Part shown: one piece after another, positions 48,914-55,685 of the stretch | Position numbering within the stretch: the first letter of the stretch is position 1 | Layout of the letters: every line of letters begins with the position of its first letter | DNA from: Gammaproteobacteria bacterium | Lineage (GTDB): Bacteria; Pseudomonadota; Gammaproteobacteria; Chromatiales; Chromatiaceae | Assembly (NCBI GenBank): GCA_009928645.1 | Contig: SACH01000014.1 | Location: 1 to 55,685, forward strand | Length of the DNA stretch: 55,685 bases | Reading direction: 5' to 3' | The notes under the pieces: generated by a model | Databases searched by the model: none | Seen by the model: only the letters and a program-made list of their open reading frames with translations | Told to the model about the DNA's origin: nothing | Translations under genes and position numbers: made by a program

Positions 48914-50324
48914 CGCCAAAGGCTTCCTGGTCGGAGTGGGCCGGAGTCTGATACCAGTTCAGCTTCTCCCGCAGCCGGACGACCTCACCGACGATGATCA
49001 GGGTAGGGGGGTCCGGTTTGTCCGTGGCGATGACGTCCTGAATGGTCGCCAGGGTGCCGGTGAAAACCCGCTGGTTGTGGGTGGTGCCCTGCTGGACCAG
49101 GGCGATGGGCATGTCCGGGGGAACGCCGTGCTTTCGTAATTGCTCAACGATGACCGCCAGACCCACCAGGCCCATGTAGAAGACCACCGTCTGCCGAGGC
49201 TGGGCGAGTTGTGGCCAGTTCAGGTCGATGCTGCCGTCCTTGAGGTGACCGGTGACGAAGGTGACGGACTGGGCGTAATCGCGGTGAGTGAGGGGGATAC
49301 CGGTATAGGTGGCGCAGCCGGAGGCAGCGGTGATGCCCGGGACGACCTGGAAGGGGATACCCTCCGCGGCTAGGGTATCGATCTCCTCGCCGCCGCGACC
49401 AAAGATGAAGGGGTCGCCGCCCTTGAGGCGCAGGACCCGCTGGCCCTGCTTGGCCAGGTCGGCCAGCAGGCGGTTGATGTCCTCCTGACGCATGACGTGA
49501 TGGTCGCGCTCCTTGCCTACGTAGATGCGCCGGGCATCCCGGCGCGTCAGGTCGAGGATCGGCTTGGCCACCAGGCGGTCGTAGACCACCACGTCGGCCT
49601 GCTGCATGAGGCGCAGGGCGCGGAAGGTGACCAGATCCGGATCGCCAGGCCCGGCACCTACCAGGTAAACCTCCCCCATGCCCGCCCCGGGGCCGGTGGC
49701 GGCCAGTTCGCGGGCCATGGCGGCATCGGCCTCCGCCAGTTGACCGGAAAAGACCCGCTCCGCGACCCCCCCGACCAGGACCCGGTCCCAGAAATGGCGC
49801 CGGTCGCGCTCGTCGCTGAAGCGGGCCTTGACGGCGTCCCGATAGCGGGCGCAGAGGTCGGCCAGGCGCCCGTAGCCGGCGGGGATCAGGGACTCCAGGC
49901 GGGTGCGCAGCAGGCGCGCCAGCACCGGCGAGGCCTTGGTGGTGGTGACGGCCACCACCACGGGCGAACGGTCGATGACGGAGGGCAGGATAAAGCTGCA
50001 TTCCTCCGGCCGATCGACCACATTGACCGGAATCCCGGCCGCCTTGGCCAGTTCGGCGACGCAACCGTTGACGGCACGCTCCCGGGTGGCGGCAATGACC
50101 AGGCGCATCCCCTGGAGGTCCCCATCCCGGAAGGGGCGTGCGTGGTGGACAAGGTCCCCGGCCAGCGCCAGGGCCTGGAGGTCAGGACATAGTTCAGGCG
50201 CTACCAGATGGATGTGGGCGCCGGCACGGCGGAGGCTGGTGACCTTGCGGGCGGCTACCGCACCGCCTCCGACCACGAGGCAAGGTTGCTGGCGGATGTC
50301 GAGAAAGATAGGTAACAAGTCCAT
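48876..50324 (-). CDS. cysG: Siroheme synthase CysG
   Basis: CysG makes siroheme: uroporphyrinogen-III C-methylation, then NAD-dependent oxidation and iron insertion. The 482-residue protein has the N-terminal dehydrogenase/ferrochelatase half (MDLLPIFLDIRQQPCLVVGG, Rossmann VVGGGAVAARK) and the C-terminal methyltransferase half (VYLVGAGPGDPDLVTFRALR, LRLKGGDPFIFGRGGEE). Siroheme serves sulfite reductases, including reverse-acting dissimilatory sulfite reductase in sulfur oxidisers. It is divergent from rhd across 106 nt. The last codons overlap the convergent 48458 gene by 38 nt. Confidence 0.97.
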   Translation of the reverse strand: MDLLPIFLDIRQQPCLVVGGGAVAARKVTSLRRAGAHIHLVAPELCPDLQALALAGDLVHHARPFRDGDLQGMRLVIAATRERAVNGCVAELAKAAGIPVNVVDRPEECSFILPSVIDRSPVVVAVTTTKASPVLARLLRTRLESLIPAGYGRLADLCARYRDAVKARFSDERDRRHFWDRVLVGGVAERVFSGQLAEADAAMARELAATGPGAGMGEVYLVGAGPGDPDLVTFRALRLMQQADVVVYDRLVAKPILDLTRRDARRIYVGKERDHHVMRQEDINRLLADLAKQGQRVLRLKGGDPFIFGRGGEEIDTLAAEGIPFQVVPGITAASGCATYTGIPLTHRDYAQSVTFVTGHLKDGSIDLNWPQLAQPRQTVVFYMGLVGLAVIVEQLRKHGVPPDMPIALVQQGTTHNQRVFTGTLATIQDVIATDKPDPPTLIIVGEVVRLREKLNWYQTPAHSDQEAFGASGPAAASPEAV

Positions 50325-50430
50325 GGGCTTAGATCAGGCTTGGCGGTCGGGGGACAGGAGCATCGGTTGCGCCGCGGGTGAAAACATCTTAATATACTGA
50401 AATACTTGGATACAGGATAGGATTATAACC

Positions 50431-50757
50431 GTGGTCAACGAGATCGATTCCGTCGGCCTCCAAGAGAAGCTAGCGGCGGGAGAGGATATCTGCCTGGTGG
50501 ACATCCGTACGCCGGCGGAGATCGTCCAGGCCGCCATTCCCAACGCCATCCATCTGCCCATGCATCTCTTACCTCTGCGGATGAACGAGTTGCCCCGGGA
50601 CAAGGAGGTGGTGCTCTATTGCCGCAGCGGGGCGCGCTCTTATCATGCCTGTCTGTATCTGGCCCAGCAGGGTTTTGACAACGCCATCAACCTGCGGGGT
50701 GGGATTATCGCCTGGGCGCGCCACGGCTTTGCGATCGAGCCGGGCCGGCTGGCGTGA
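50431..50757 (+). CDS. rhd: Rhodanese-like sulfurtransferase (Rhd)
   Basis: A 108-residue single-domain rhodanese with catalytic Cys64 in LYCRSGARS. In sulfur oxidisers rhd-tusA-dsrE2 genes form a sulfur-relay set that passes persulfide sulfur from stored sulfur towards DsrEFH/sHdr-type oxidation. Here tusA and dsrE2 follow in the same direction. The start is GTG and lacks an obvious Shine-Dalgarno; an AT-rich TATAAC just before it raises the possibility of a very short leader. Confidence 0.9.
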   Translation: MVNEIDSVGLQEKLAAGEDICLVDIRTPAEIVQAAIPNAIHLPMHLLPLRMNELPRDKEVVLYCRSGARSYHACLYLAQQGFDNAINLRGGIIAWARHGFAIEPGRLA

Positions 50758-50783
50758 GCGGCGGCGCGCGCCGTTTAGCGCGT

Positions 50784-50812
50784 TTGCCTTTTCACTGGGT
50801 TTGGCCTATAAA
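50784..50812 (+). promoter_or_regulatory. Promoter of tusA-dsrE2
   Basis: TTGCCT (50784-50789) and TATAAA (50807-50812) are exactly 17 nt apart, in the rhd-tusA gap. This suggests tusA-dsrE2 have their own promoter in addition to any readthrough from rhd. Confidence 0.65.
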
Positions 50813-50867
50813 CGCCCGACCCTAAGCCCTAAACCATCCGTCATAACAATACCCCTCGGAGATTCAC

Positions 50868-51098
50868 ATGGCAGCCTTCGATCAAGAACTTGACGCCAGC
50901 GGCCTCAACTGCCCCCTGCCCATCCTGCGGGCCAAGAAGACCCTCAATTCCATGGCCTCCGGCCAGGTCCTGCATATCATTGCCACGGACCCGGGGTCGG
51001 TGAAGGACTTCGATTCCTTCGCCAAACAGACCGGCAACGAACTGATGGAGTCCAAGGAAGAGGGTGGTAAGTTCCACTTTTTGATCAAGAAGGCCTGA
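50868..51098 (+). CDS. tusA: Sulfur carrier TusA
   Basis: TusA is a small sulfur-carrier protein with a persulfidated cysteine. The 76-residue product has the conserved DASGLNCPLPILRAKK motif, Cys15 being the active residue. In sulfur oxidisers it is a central donor to DsrE-type and sHdr systems. It has a good ribosome-binding site (CGGAGATTCAC) and is followed 41 nt later by dsrE2. Confidence 0.95.
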   Translation: MAAFDQELDASGLNCPLPILRAKKTLNSMASGQVLHIIATDPGSVKDFDSFAKQTGNELMESKEEGGKFHFLIKKA

Positions 51099-51139
51099 TC
51101 CGCAGGCATCTCCCCTAACACGCTTTGAGAGGTTTGCCG

Positions 51140-51619
51140 ATGGAACAGAAAAAGCTGGCGATTATCGCCACCAAGGGATCGCTGGACTGGGCCTACCCCC
51201 CTTTCATCCTCGCCTCCACGGCCGCGGCGTTGGGTTATGAGGTCCAGATCTTTTTCACCTTCTACGGATTGCAGCTCCTGAAAAAGGATCTGTCCCTGGA
51301 GGTGACCCCCCTGGGTAATCCGGGTATGCCCATGCCCATGGGCATGGACAAGTGGTTCCCCGTCCTGGGCCTCACCCTCCCCGGCATGCAGGGCATGATG
51401 ACCTCCATGATGAAGGCCAAGATGAAGAAGAAGGGGGTGGCCAGCATTGAGGATCTGCGTGAGCTCTGCCAGGAGGCCGAGGTCAAGTTCATCGCCTGCC
51501 AGATGACCGTCGACCTCTTTGATCTGGACCCCGCCGAGTTTATTGATGGTATCGAGTTTGCCGGCGCCGCGGCCTTCTTCGAGTTCGCTGGCGAGAGCGA
51601 CATCTGCCTCTACATGTGA
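51140..51619 (+). CDS. dsrE2: DsrE2-family sulfurtransferase
   Basis: The 159-residue protein matches the DsrE/DsrF-like group called DsrE2, found beside TusA in sulfur oxidisers and probably an integral or peripheral membrane protein. Segments YPPFILASTAAALGYEVQIFF (split in the helix 18-40) and PGMQGMMTSMMKAKMKKKG are typical. Two cysteines near the end, Cys110 and Cys120 (FIACQMTVDLF), are candidates for persulfide carriage. The ATG has GAGAGG upstream; an earlier TTG in frame is unlikely. Confidence 0.9.
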   Translation: MEQKKLAIIATKGSLDWAYPPFILASTAAALGYEVQIFFTFYGLQLLKKDLSLEVTPLGNPGMPMPMGMDKWFPVLGLTLPGMQGMMTSMMKAKMKKKGVASIEDLRELCQEAEVKFIACQMTVDLFDLDPAEFIDGIEFAGAAAFFEFAGESDICLYM

Positions 51620-51659
51620 CATGACCCCAGGGTTCTGACCGGACCCCAGGCCACCACGG

Positions 51660-51688
51660 ACGCCGCCCTCGGGCGGCGTTTCACTTTC
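51660..51688 (+). terminator. Terminator after dsrE2
   Basis: An 8-bp GC-rich stem (ACGCCGCC/GGCGGCGT) with a CTCG tetraloop is followed by TTTCACTTT, a weak U-tract. It would end the sulfur-transfer operon. Confidence 0.6.
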
Positions 51689-51754
51689 CGCTTTTCCTCT
51701 CCTTTTTTTCATGATATAAAAAGTTTTTATTTGCTCCTGGCACAGGGGGTGTCT

Positions 51755-52657
51755 ATGGCGGATCGGCGCCTGCAAGTCTTCCACACGGTGGCGCGCCTGT
51801 TGAGCTTCACCAAGGCGGCGGAAACACTGCACATGACCCAGCCGGCGGTAACCTTCCAGGTCCGTCAGTTAGAGGAGCATTTCAATACCCGCCTCTTCGA
51901 CCGCACCCATAATCGCATCAGCCTCACTGCGGCCGGGGAGCAGGTCCTGGGTTACGCCGACCGGATTTTCGAACTCTACGCCGAGATGGAGAACTCGGTG
52001 CGTGAACTGACCGGGGAGATCAGCGGCGCCCTGACCATCGGGGCTAGCACCACCATCGCCGAATACATGCTCCCCACCCTGCTGGGGGATTTCAAGGAGA
52101 AATACCCTGAGGTCACCATCCACCTGAAGGTGGCCAACAGCGAGGGTATCGTCTCCCTGGTCGAGAGTAACGCCATCGACCTGGGAGTGGTGGAATCCAC
52201 GGTCACCAACAAGAATCTGGCGGTGGAGGTCTGCAAGCGCGACCACCTGGTCGGCATCGTCCCTCCGGGTCATCCCCTGGCCAAGAAGAAATCCCTCAAG
52301 TTTGCCCGACTCCTGCAATACCCCTTTATCTGCCGGGAGGAGGGCTCCGGTACCCGGGGCGTGATCAGCGAATACCTGGATCAGTTTCCGGAGTGCGAGG
52401 GCGCGCTCAAGATGGCCATGGAACTGGGGAGCCCGGAGGCCGTCAAGGGGGCGGTGGAGGCCGGTATGGGGGTATCCGTGGTCTCGCGGGCGACGATCCA
52501 GAAGGAATTGCGCCTCGGCACCCTGGTGGCGGTGGATTTGGATCCCCCCCTGGAGCGGCCCTTCTCCTTCGTCCACCAGAAACAGAAGTTTCGGCTGCGG
52601 GTCATGGAGGAACTCCTGGATTTTGCCCGCGCCTACTGCGAGGAACATCCGGGCTGA
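51755..52657 (+). CDS. LysR-family transcriptional regulator
   Basis: The 300-residue product is a complete LysR protein: winged helix-turn-helix (FHTVARLLSFTKAAETLHMT, then QPAVTFQVRQLEEHF) and an effector domain with GALTIGASTTIAEYMLP. It resembles the CbbR/selenium-metabolism-associated branch, but the effector cannot be told. It lies 136 nt after dsrE2 with a terminator and an AT-rich region (51700-51735) between, so it is likely its own unit. Control of the rhd-tusA-dsrE2 genes is plausible from position alone. Confidence 0.88.
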   Translation: MADRRLQVFHTVARLLSFTKAAETLHMTQPAVTFQVRQLEEHFNTRLFDRTHNRISLTAAGEQVLGYADRIFELYAEMENSVRELTGEISGALTIGASTTIAEYMLPTLLGDFKEKYPEVTIHLKVANSEGIVSLVESNAIDLGVVESTVTNKNLAVEVCKRDHLVGIVPPGHPLAKKKSLKFARLLQYPFICREEGSGTRGVISEYLDQFPECEGALKMAMELGSPEAVKGAVEAGMGVSVVSRATIQKELRLGTLVAVDLDPPLERPFSFVHQKQKFRLRVMEELLDFARAYCEEHPG

Positions 52658-52870
52658 ATCAGCCCCAGCCAAGCGTCGCGGCATGGCCCGTCCGGTCGCC
52701 GCAGAAACGGGACAGGAAAGGGCCATTCCCCATCCTGCGAATGTCCTGCCGGTCTTCCCATCTCAAGCGCCTCGGTCAGAGCCCTTGTCCCCCTCGCCTG
52801 GCCCCGTGACTTACCTCGCCTCTCAGCCGCGCCTGACGGCCAGGACCTTACTCGTTGATTGGAGCCACTT

Positions 52871-53272
52871 ATGCTGACGCCGTCCCTGCCGCCCAGCGAT
52901 GAGCGCCGCCTGACCCGGGTCTATCGCCGTTTGGACCCCGAGTCCAGGCGCACCCTGTTGCGCTTTGCCGAGTTTTTGCACGGCGAAATGGTCGGACGCG
53001 CGCCTGGGGCTGACGACGGCTCCTCTCCGCTGGATCCGGCCCTGGTGGAACCCGAGGCGATCCCTCGACCTGCCGAGGAGACCGTGGTCGGCGCCATCAA
53101 GCGTTTGTCCCTGAGTTACCATATGCTGGATCGTCACCCGATGCTCGATGAGACCTCGACCCTGATGGCGGCCCACGTCCTCAATGGTCGTCCAGCCCGG
53201 GACGTGATCGATGAACTGGAGGCGCTGTTTGCCCGGCACTACGGCGCCTACCGCGATCGTTTCACTCGCTGA
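52871..53272 (+). CDS. Hypothetical protein upstream of perM-like gene
   Basis: I do not recognise this 133-residue protein. The N-terminal half is Arg/Leu-rich and helical (DERRLTRVYRRLDPESRRTL), followed by a Pro/Glu-rich linker and a second helical part ending ALFARHYGAYRDRFTR. There is no signal peptide or membrane segment. The ATG has GGAG nine bases upstream; an in-frame TTG four codons earlier is less likely. It ends 29 nt before the PerM-type gene, suggesting co-transcription. Confidence 0.65.
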   Translation: MLTPSLPPSDERRLTRVYRRLDPESRRTLLRFAEFLHGEMVGRAPGADDGSSPLDPALVEPEAIPRPAEETVVGAIKRLSLSYHMLDRHPMLDETSTLMAAHVLNGRPARDVIDELEALFARHYGAYRDRFTR

Positions 53273-53301
53273 TCCGCGCAGCACAGGGAAGCCTTTCCGC
53301 C

Positions 53302-54366
53302 ATGCAGGTCATCACCGACTGGTTCCGGCGCTATTTTTCCGATCCCCAGGTGGTCTTTCTGGCCGCGGCCCTCCTGGTGGGCTTCGCCGTGGTCCTCTCC
53401 ATGGGCTACATGCTGGCCCCGGCCCTGGCGAGCATCGTCCTAGCCTATCTCCTGGAAGGCCTGGTCTCCTACCTCCAGCGTTACGGCTGGCCACGCCTGG
53501 TCGCGGTGCTGGTGGTCTATATCGCCTTCCTGGTCTTCGTCATCACCCTGCTCTTCGGCGTCATCCCCGTGGTGTCGCGCCAGGTGACCGACCTGGTCCA
53601 GCAACTGCCCGCCATGATCTCCTCCGGCCTGGTCTTTCTTGGCCAGTTGCCGGAACGTTACCCGGAGGTGATCTCCCCGGACCAGGTCCAGCAGGTCATC
53701 AGTACCATCCGCTACGAGATCACCAACTTTGGTCAGGGCGTCCTGTCCTGGTCCCTGGCCTCGGTGGTGGGCTTCATCACCCTGTTGGTCTATTTAATCC
53801 TGGTGCCCCTGCTGGTGTTCTTCTTCCTCAAGGACCAAGAACTGATCATCGCCTGGTTCATGAATTATCTGCCCAAACACACACGGATCGCCGGTACCGT
53901 CTGGCATGACGTCGACCGGCAGATCTCCAACTATGTCCGGGGCAAGTTCTGGGAGATCCTTATCGTCTGGGCCGCCACCCTGATCGCCTTCCAGGTGCTG
54001 GGGCTCAATTACGCCATGTTGCTCGCCCTGTTGGTGGGGCTGTCGGTGATCATCCCCTACATCGGCGCCTCGGTGGTGACCATTCCCGTGCTCCTGGTAG
54101 GCTGGTTTCAGTGGGGCTGGTCCAGCGAGTTCGCCTGGATGGCCTCGGTGTACTTCCTCATCCAGGCGCTGGATGGGAATGTCCTGGTGCCGCTGCTCTT
54201 TTCCGAGGTGGTCAATCTCCATCCAGTTGCCATCATCGTCGCCATCCTGGTCTTCGGGGGGCTCTGGGGCTTTTGGGGCGTCTTCTTCGCCATCCCCCTG
54301 GCGACCCTGGTCCAAGCGATCCTGACGGCCTGGCCACGTTCAGACGGCGAGACCTTCGACACTTGA
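53302..54366 (+). CDS. AI-2E family transporter, PerM-like
   Basis: A 354-residue polytopic membrane protein of the AI-2 exporter superfamily with about eight membrane helices. Recognisable parts are AAALLVGFAVVLSMGYML, LVYIAFLVFVITLLFGVIP, LPLLVFFFLKDQELIIAWF near the conserved KDQE motif, and the C-terminal block with ALDGNVLVPLLFSE and HPVAIIVAILVFG. This matches the PerM group. A permease role is inferred; no substrate can be named. AGGGAAG precedes the ATG. Confidence 0.9.
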   Translation: MQVITDWFRRYFSDPQVVFLAAALLVGFAVVLSMGYMLAPALASIVLAYLLEGLVSYLQRYGWPRLVAVLVVYIAFLVFVITLLFGVIPVVSRQVTDLVQQLPAMISSGLVFLGQLPERYPEVISPDQVQQVISTIRYEITNFGQGVLSWSLASVVGFITLLVYLILVPLLVFFFLKDQELIIAWFMNYLPKHTRIAGTVWHDVDRQISNYVRGKFWEILIVWAATLIAFQVLGLNYAMLLALLVGLSVIIPYIGASVVTIPVLLVGWFQWGWSSEFAWMASVYFLIQALDGNVLVPLLFSEVVNLHPVAIIVAILVFGGLWGFWGVFFAIPLATLVQAILTAWPRSDGETFDT

Positions 54367-54463
54367 GGGCCCGCCGATACGCCGCTCATCCCGGAGCGAT
54401 CCCGCCAACCCGCATCAGCCCCAAACGCTCGCTCTCCCTTCCGGTTCTCCCAGGTAGTCACCC

Positions 54464-55588
54464 ATGCGCTCCCTCACCATGGCCCGGTTCCTTTTCTGGT
54501 TCGCGCTCTTTCTGCTCCTGGCCCTCTCGTTGCGACCCTGGGTCGAGGATCTGCTGATCGGCTTTCGCGCCGAGCCGCGGGCCATTGCCCCCCGGGGGGA
54601 CCTCGCCGGTGATGAACAGACCACCATCGCCATCTTCGAGGCTTCCACCCCTGCGGTGGTCTATATCACTACTACCACCCGGGTCCTGGATCTCTGGACC
54701 CGAGACATCACCGAGATCCCACGCGGCACGGGCTCGGGCTTCATCTGGGACGACCTCGGGCACGTCGTCACCAATTACCATGTCATCAAGGGCGTCCGCT
54801 CGGCCCAGGTGGGGCTCTGGGATCAGCGCAGCTACGAGGCGGACATCGTCGGCGCCAGCCCGGAGCATGACCTGGCGGTGCTGCGCATCCGCGTTCCCAC
54901 CTCCCGCCCGGCCCCCCTACCCATCGGCACCAGCAGGGATCTGCGGGTCGGACAGAAGGTCCTGGCCATCGGCAACCCCTTCGGCCTGGACTACAGCCTC
55001 ACCACCGGCGTCATCTCGGCCCTGGATCGCACCATTAGCGGCGAACAGGGCCAGACCATCCAGCACCTGATCCAGACCGATGCGGCCATCAACCCCGGTA
55101 ATTCCGGAGGGCCCCTACTCGACAGCGCTGGGCGCTTGATCGGCGTCAATACCGCCATCTATAGCCCCTCCGGGGCCTTTGCCGGCATTGGTTTTGCCGT
55201 GCCAGTGGATACGGTCAACCGGGTGGTGCCAGAACTGATTGCCCGCGGCCATTTCCAGCGGCCCAGCCTGGGAATCAAGGCCGACGACGCCATCAGCGAC
55301 CGTATTCTGGAGCAGTTGGGCCTAGAGGGGGTGCTGGTGCTTCGGGTGGAGCCCGGCTCGGCGGCGGAGGCGGCCGGCCTGCGGGGGACCAAGGCCGAAC
55401 GCGGGGGAGGCATCGTCATCGGCGACATCATCCTGGCCGTGAATGGTCAGCCGGTGAGAAATCTGGCGGAACTCGCCGACCGGTTGGAAGGCCAGCAGGT
55501 CGGCGATAAGGTCGTCCTCACCCTCGACCGGGGAGGACAGCAACTGGAAGTGGGCGTCACCCTGGAGGGGGGACGCCGCGGGCCCTGA
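54464..55588 (+). CDS. DegS/HtrA-like serine protease
   Basis: The 374-residue product has an N-terminal membrane anchor (FLFWFALFLLLALSL), a trypsin-like domain with intact triad His106 (VVTNYHVIKG), Asp136 (EHDLAVLRI) and Ser214 (NPGNSGGPLL), and one C-terminal PDZ domain (about 265-360). This single-PDZ, anchored layout is that of DegS/AlgW, the periplasmic proteases that cleave anti-sigma factors such as RseA in envelope stress. No rseA or rpoE gene is present in the window. It is the last complete gene here. Confidence 0.93.
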   Translation: MRSLTMARFLFWFALFLLLALSLRPWVEDLLIGFRAEPRAIAPRGDLAGDEQTTIAIFEASTPAVVYITTTTRVLDLWTRDITEIPRGTGSGFIWDDLGHVVTNYHVIKGVRSAQVGLWDQRSYEADIVGASPEHDLAVLRIRVPTSRPAPLPIGTSRDLRVGQKVLAIGNPFGLDYSLTTGVISALDRTISGEQGQTIQHLIQTDAAINPGNSGGPLLDSAGRLIGVNTAIYSPSGAFAGIGFAVPVDTVNRVVPELIARGHFQRPSLGIKADDAISDRILEQLGLEGVLVLRVEPGSAAEAAGLRGTKAERGGGIVIGDIILAVNGQPVRNLAELADRLEGQQVGDKVVLTLDRGGQQLEVGVTLEGGRRGP

Positions 55589-55685
55589 TTAGTACTACTT
55601 TGTTACCTTGGTTGTTGAGCCGAGTTCATTTGATACGTTCCTTTTATAACATCGCTCAATATCCTTGCGCCTTTGCTCATGCCTG
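55589..55685. other. AT-richer right end of window
   Basis: These 97 nt after the DegS-like gene are markedly AT-richer than the rest of the window and hold no supported gene. They may be the start of a mobile or foreign segment or a simple promoter region; the window ends too soon to tell. Confidence 0.4.

Overview
The window reads as a chromosomal segment of a high-GC gammaproteobacterium, most likely a purple sulfur bacterium or close relative (order Chromatiales). That placement is inferred. It rests on the rhd-tusA-dsrE2 sulfur-transfer cluster, the anaerobic ribonucleotide reductase, the paired RelA/SpoT enzymes and the gammaproteobacterial order of housekeeping genes. Gene density is high, most genes belong to recognised families, and no prophage, transposase, integrase or CRISPR array is visible.

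Layout. 0.3-6.7 kb: recA, recX, alaS, lysC and csrA on the plus strand, followed by tRNA-Ser(GCU). 7-14.2 kb: minus-strand genes, namely tatABC with an unusually long TatC, a LysR regulator, a hexosamine-kinase-like enzyme, the tRNA methylthiotransferase mtaB, a SnoaL-like protein and an exported small-heat-shock-like protein. 14.7-24.2 kb: gmk, rpoZ, spoT, a ParS/MbcA-like orphan, a DUF2782 protein, an orphan amino-acid-binding protein, a DUF1015 protein and relA. Both (p)ppGpp enzymes therefore lie within 9 kb. 24.4-34.6 kb: minus strand, with a Cys-rich lipoprotein, a Lon-like protease, a host-attachment-family protein, an AI-2E exporter, an EipA-like protein, ykgJ-moaE, and the anaerobic class III ribonucleotide reductase set (nrdG, a separate glycyl-radical-domain gene, nrdD). 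35.1-41.7 kb: VWA protein, membrane DnaJ protein, topoisomerase III with repeat-encoded inserts, a DUF6394 membrane protein and a K+ channel with two RCK modules. 42.1-48.9 kb: a hemerythrin-like protein and the glycogen genes glgB, glgC and a GH57 enzyme. 48.9-55.6 kb: siroheme synthase cysG, rhd-tusA-dsrE2, a LysR regulator, a small unknown gene, a PerM-type transporter and a DegS/HtrA-like protease.

The most interesting locus is the anaerobic ribonucleotide reductase. The nrdD frame ends at a UGA after a long Pro-rich tail. The C-terminal glycyl-radical segment is encoded just downstream, in the same frame, as a separate small open frame with its own Shine-Dalgarno sequence. Upstream of nrdD lie two NrdR-like boxes 31 bp apart, a perfect TATAAT between them, and an FNR-type palindrome about 41 bp from the predicted transcription start. 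Together these describe an oxygen- and nucleotide-controlled promoter driving a two-piece enzyme.

Secondary themes are low-complexity inserts in otherwise conserved proteins (TatC, TopB, NrdD, RelA, the kinase), a 24-bp perfect inverted repeat that looks like a dispersed palindromic element, and a threefold 63-64 nt repeat after the amino-acid-binding protein gene.
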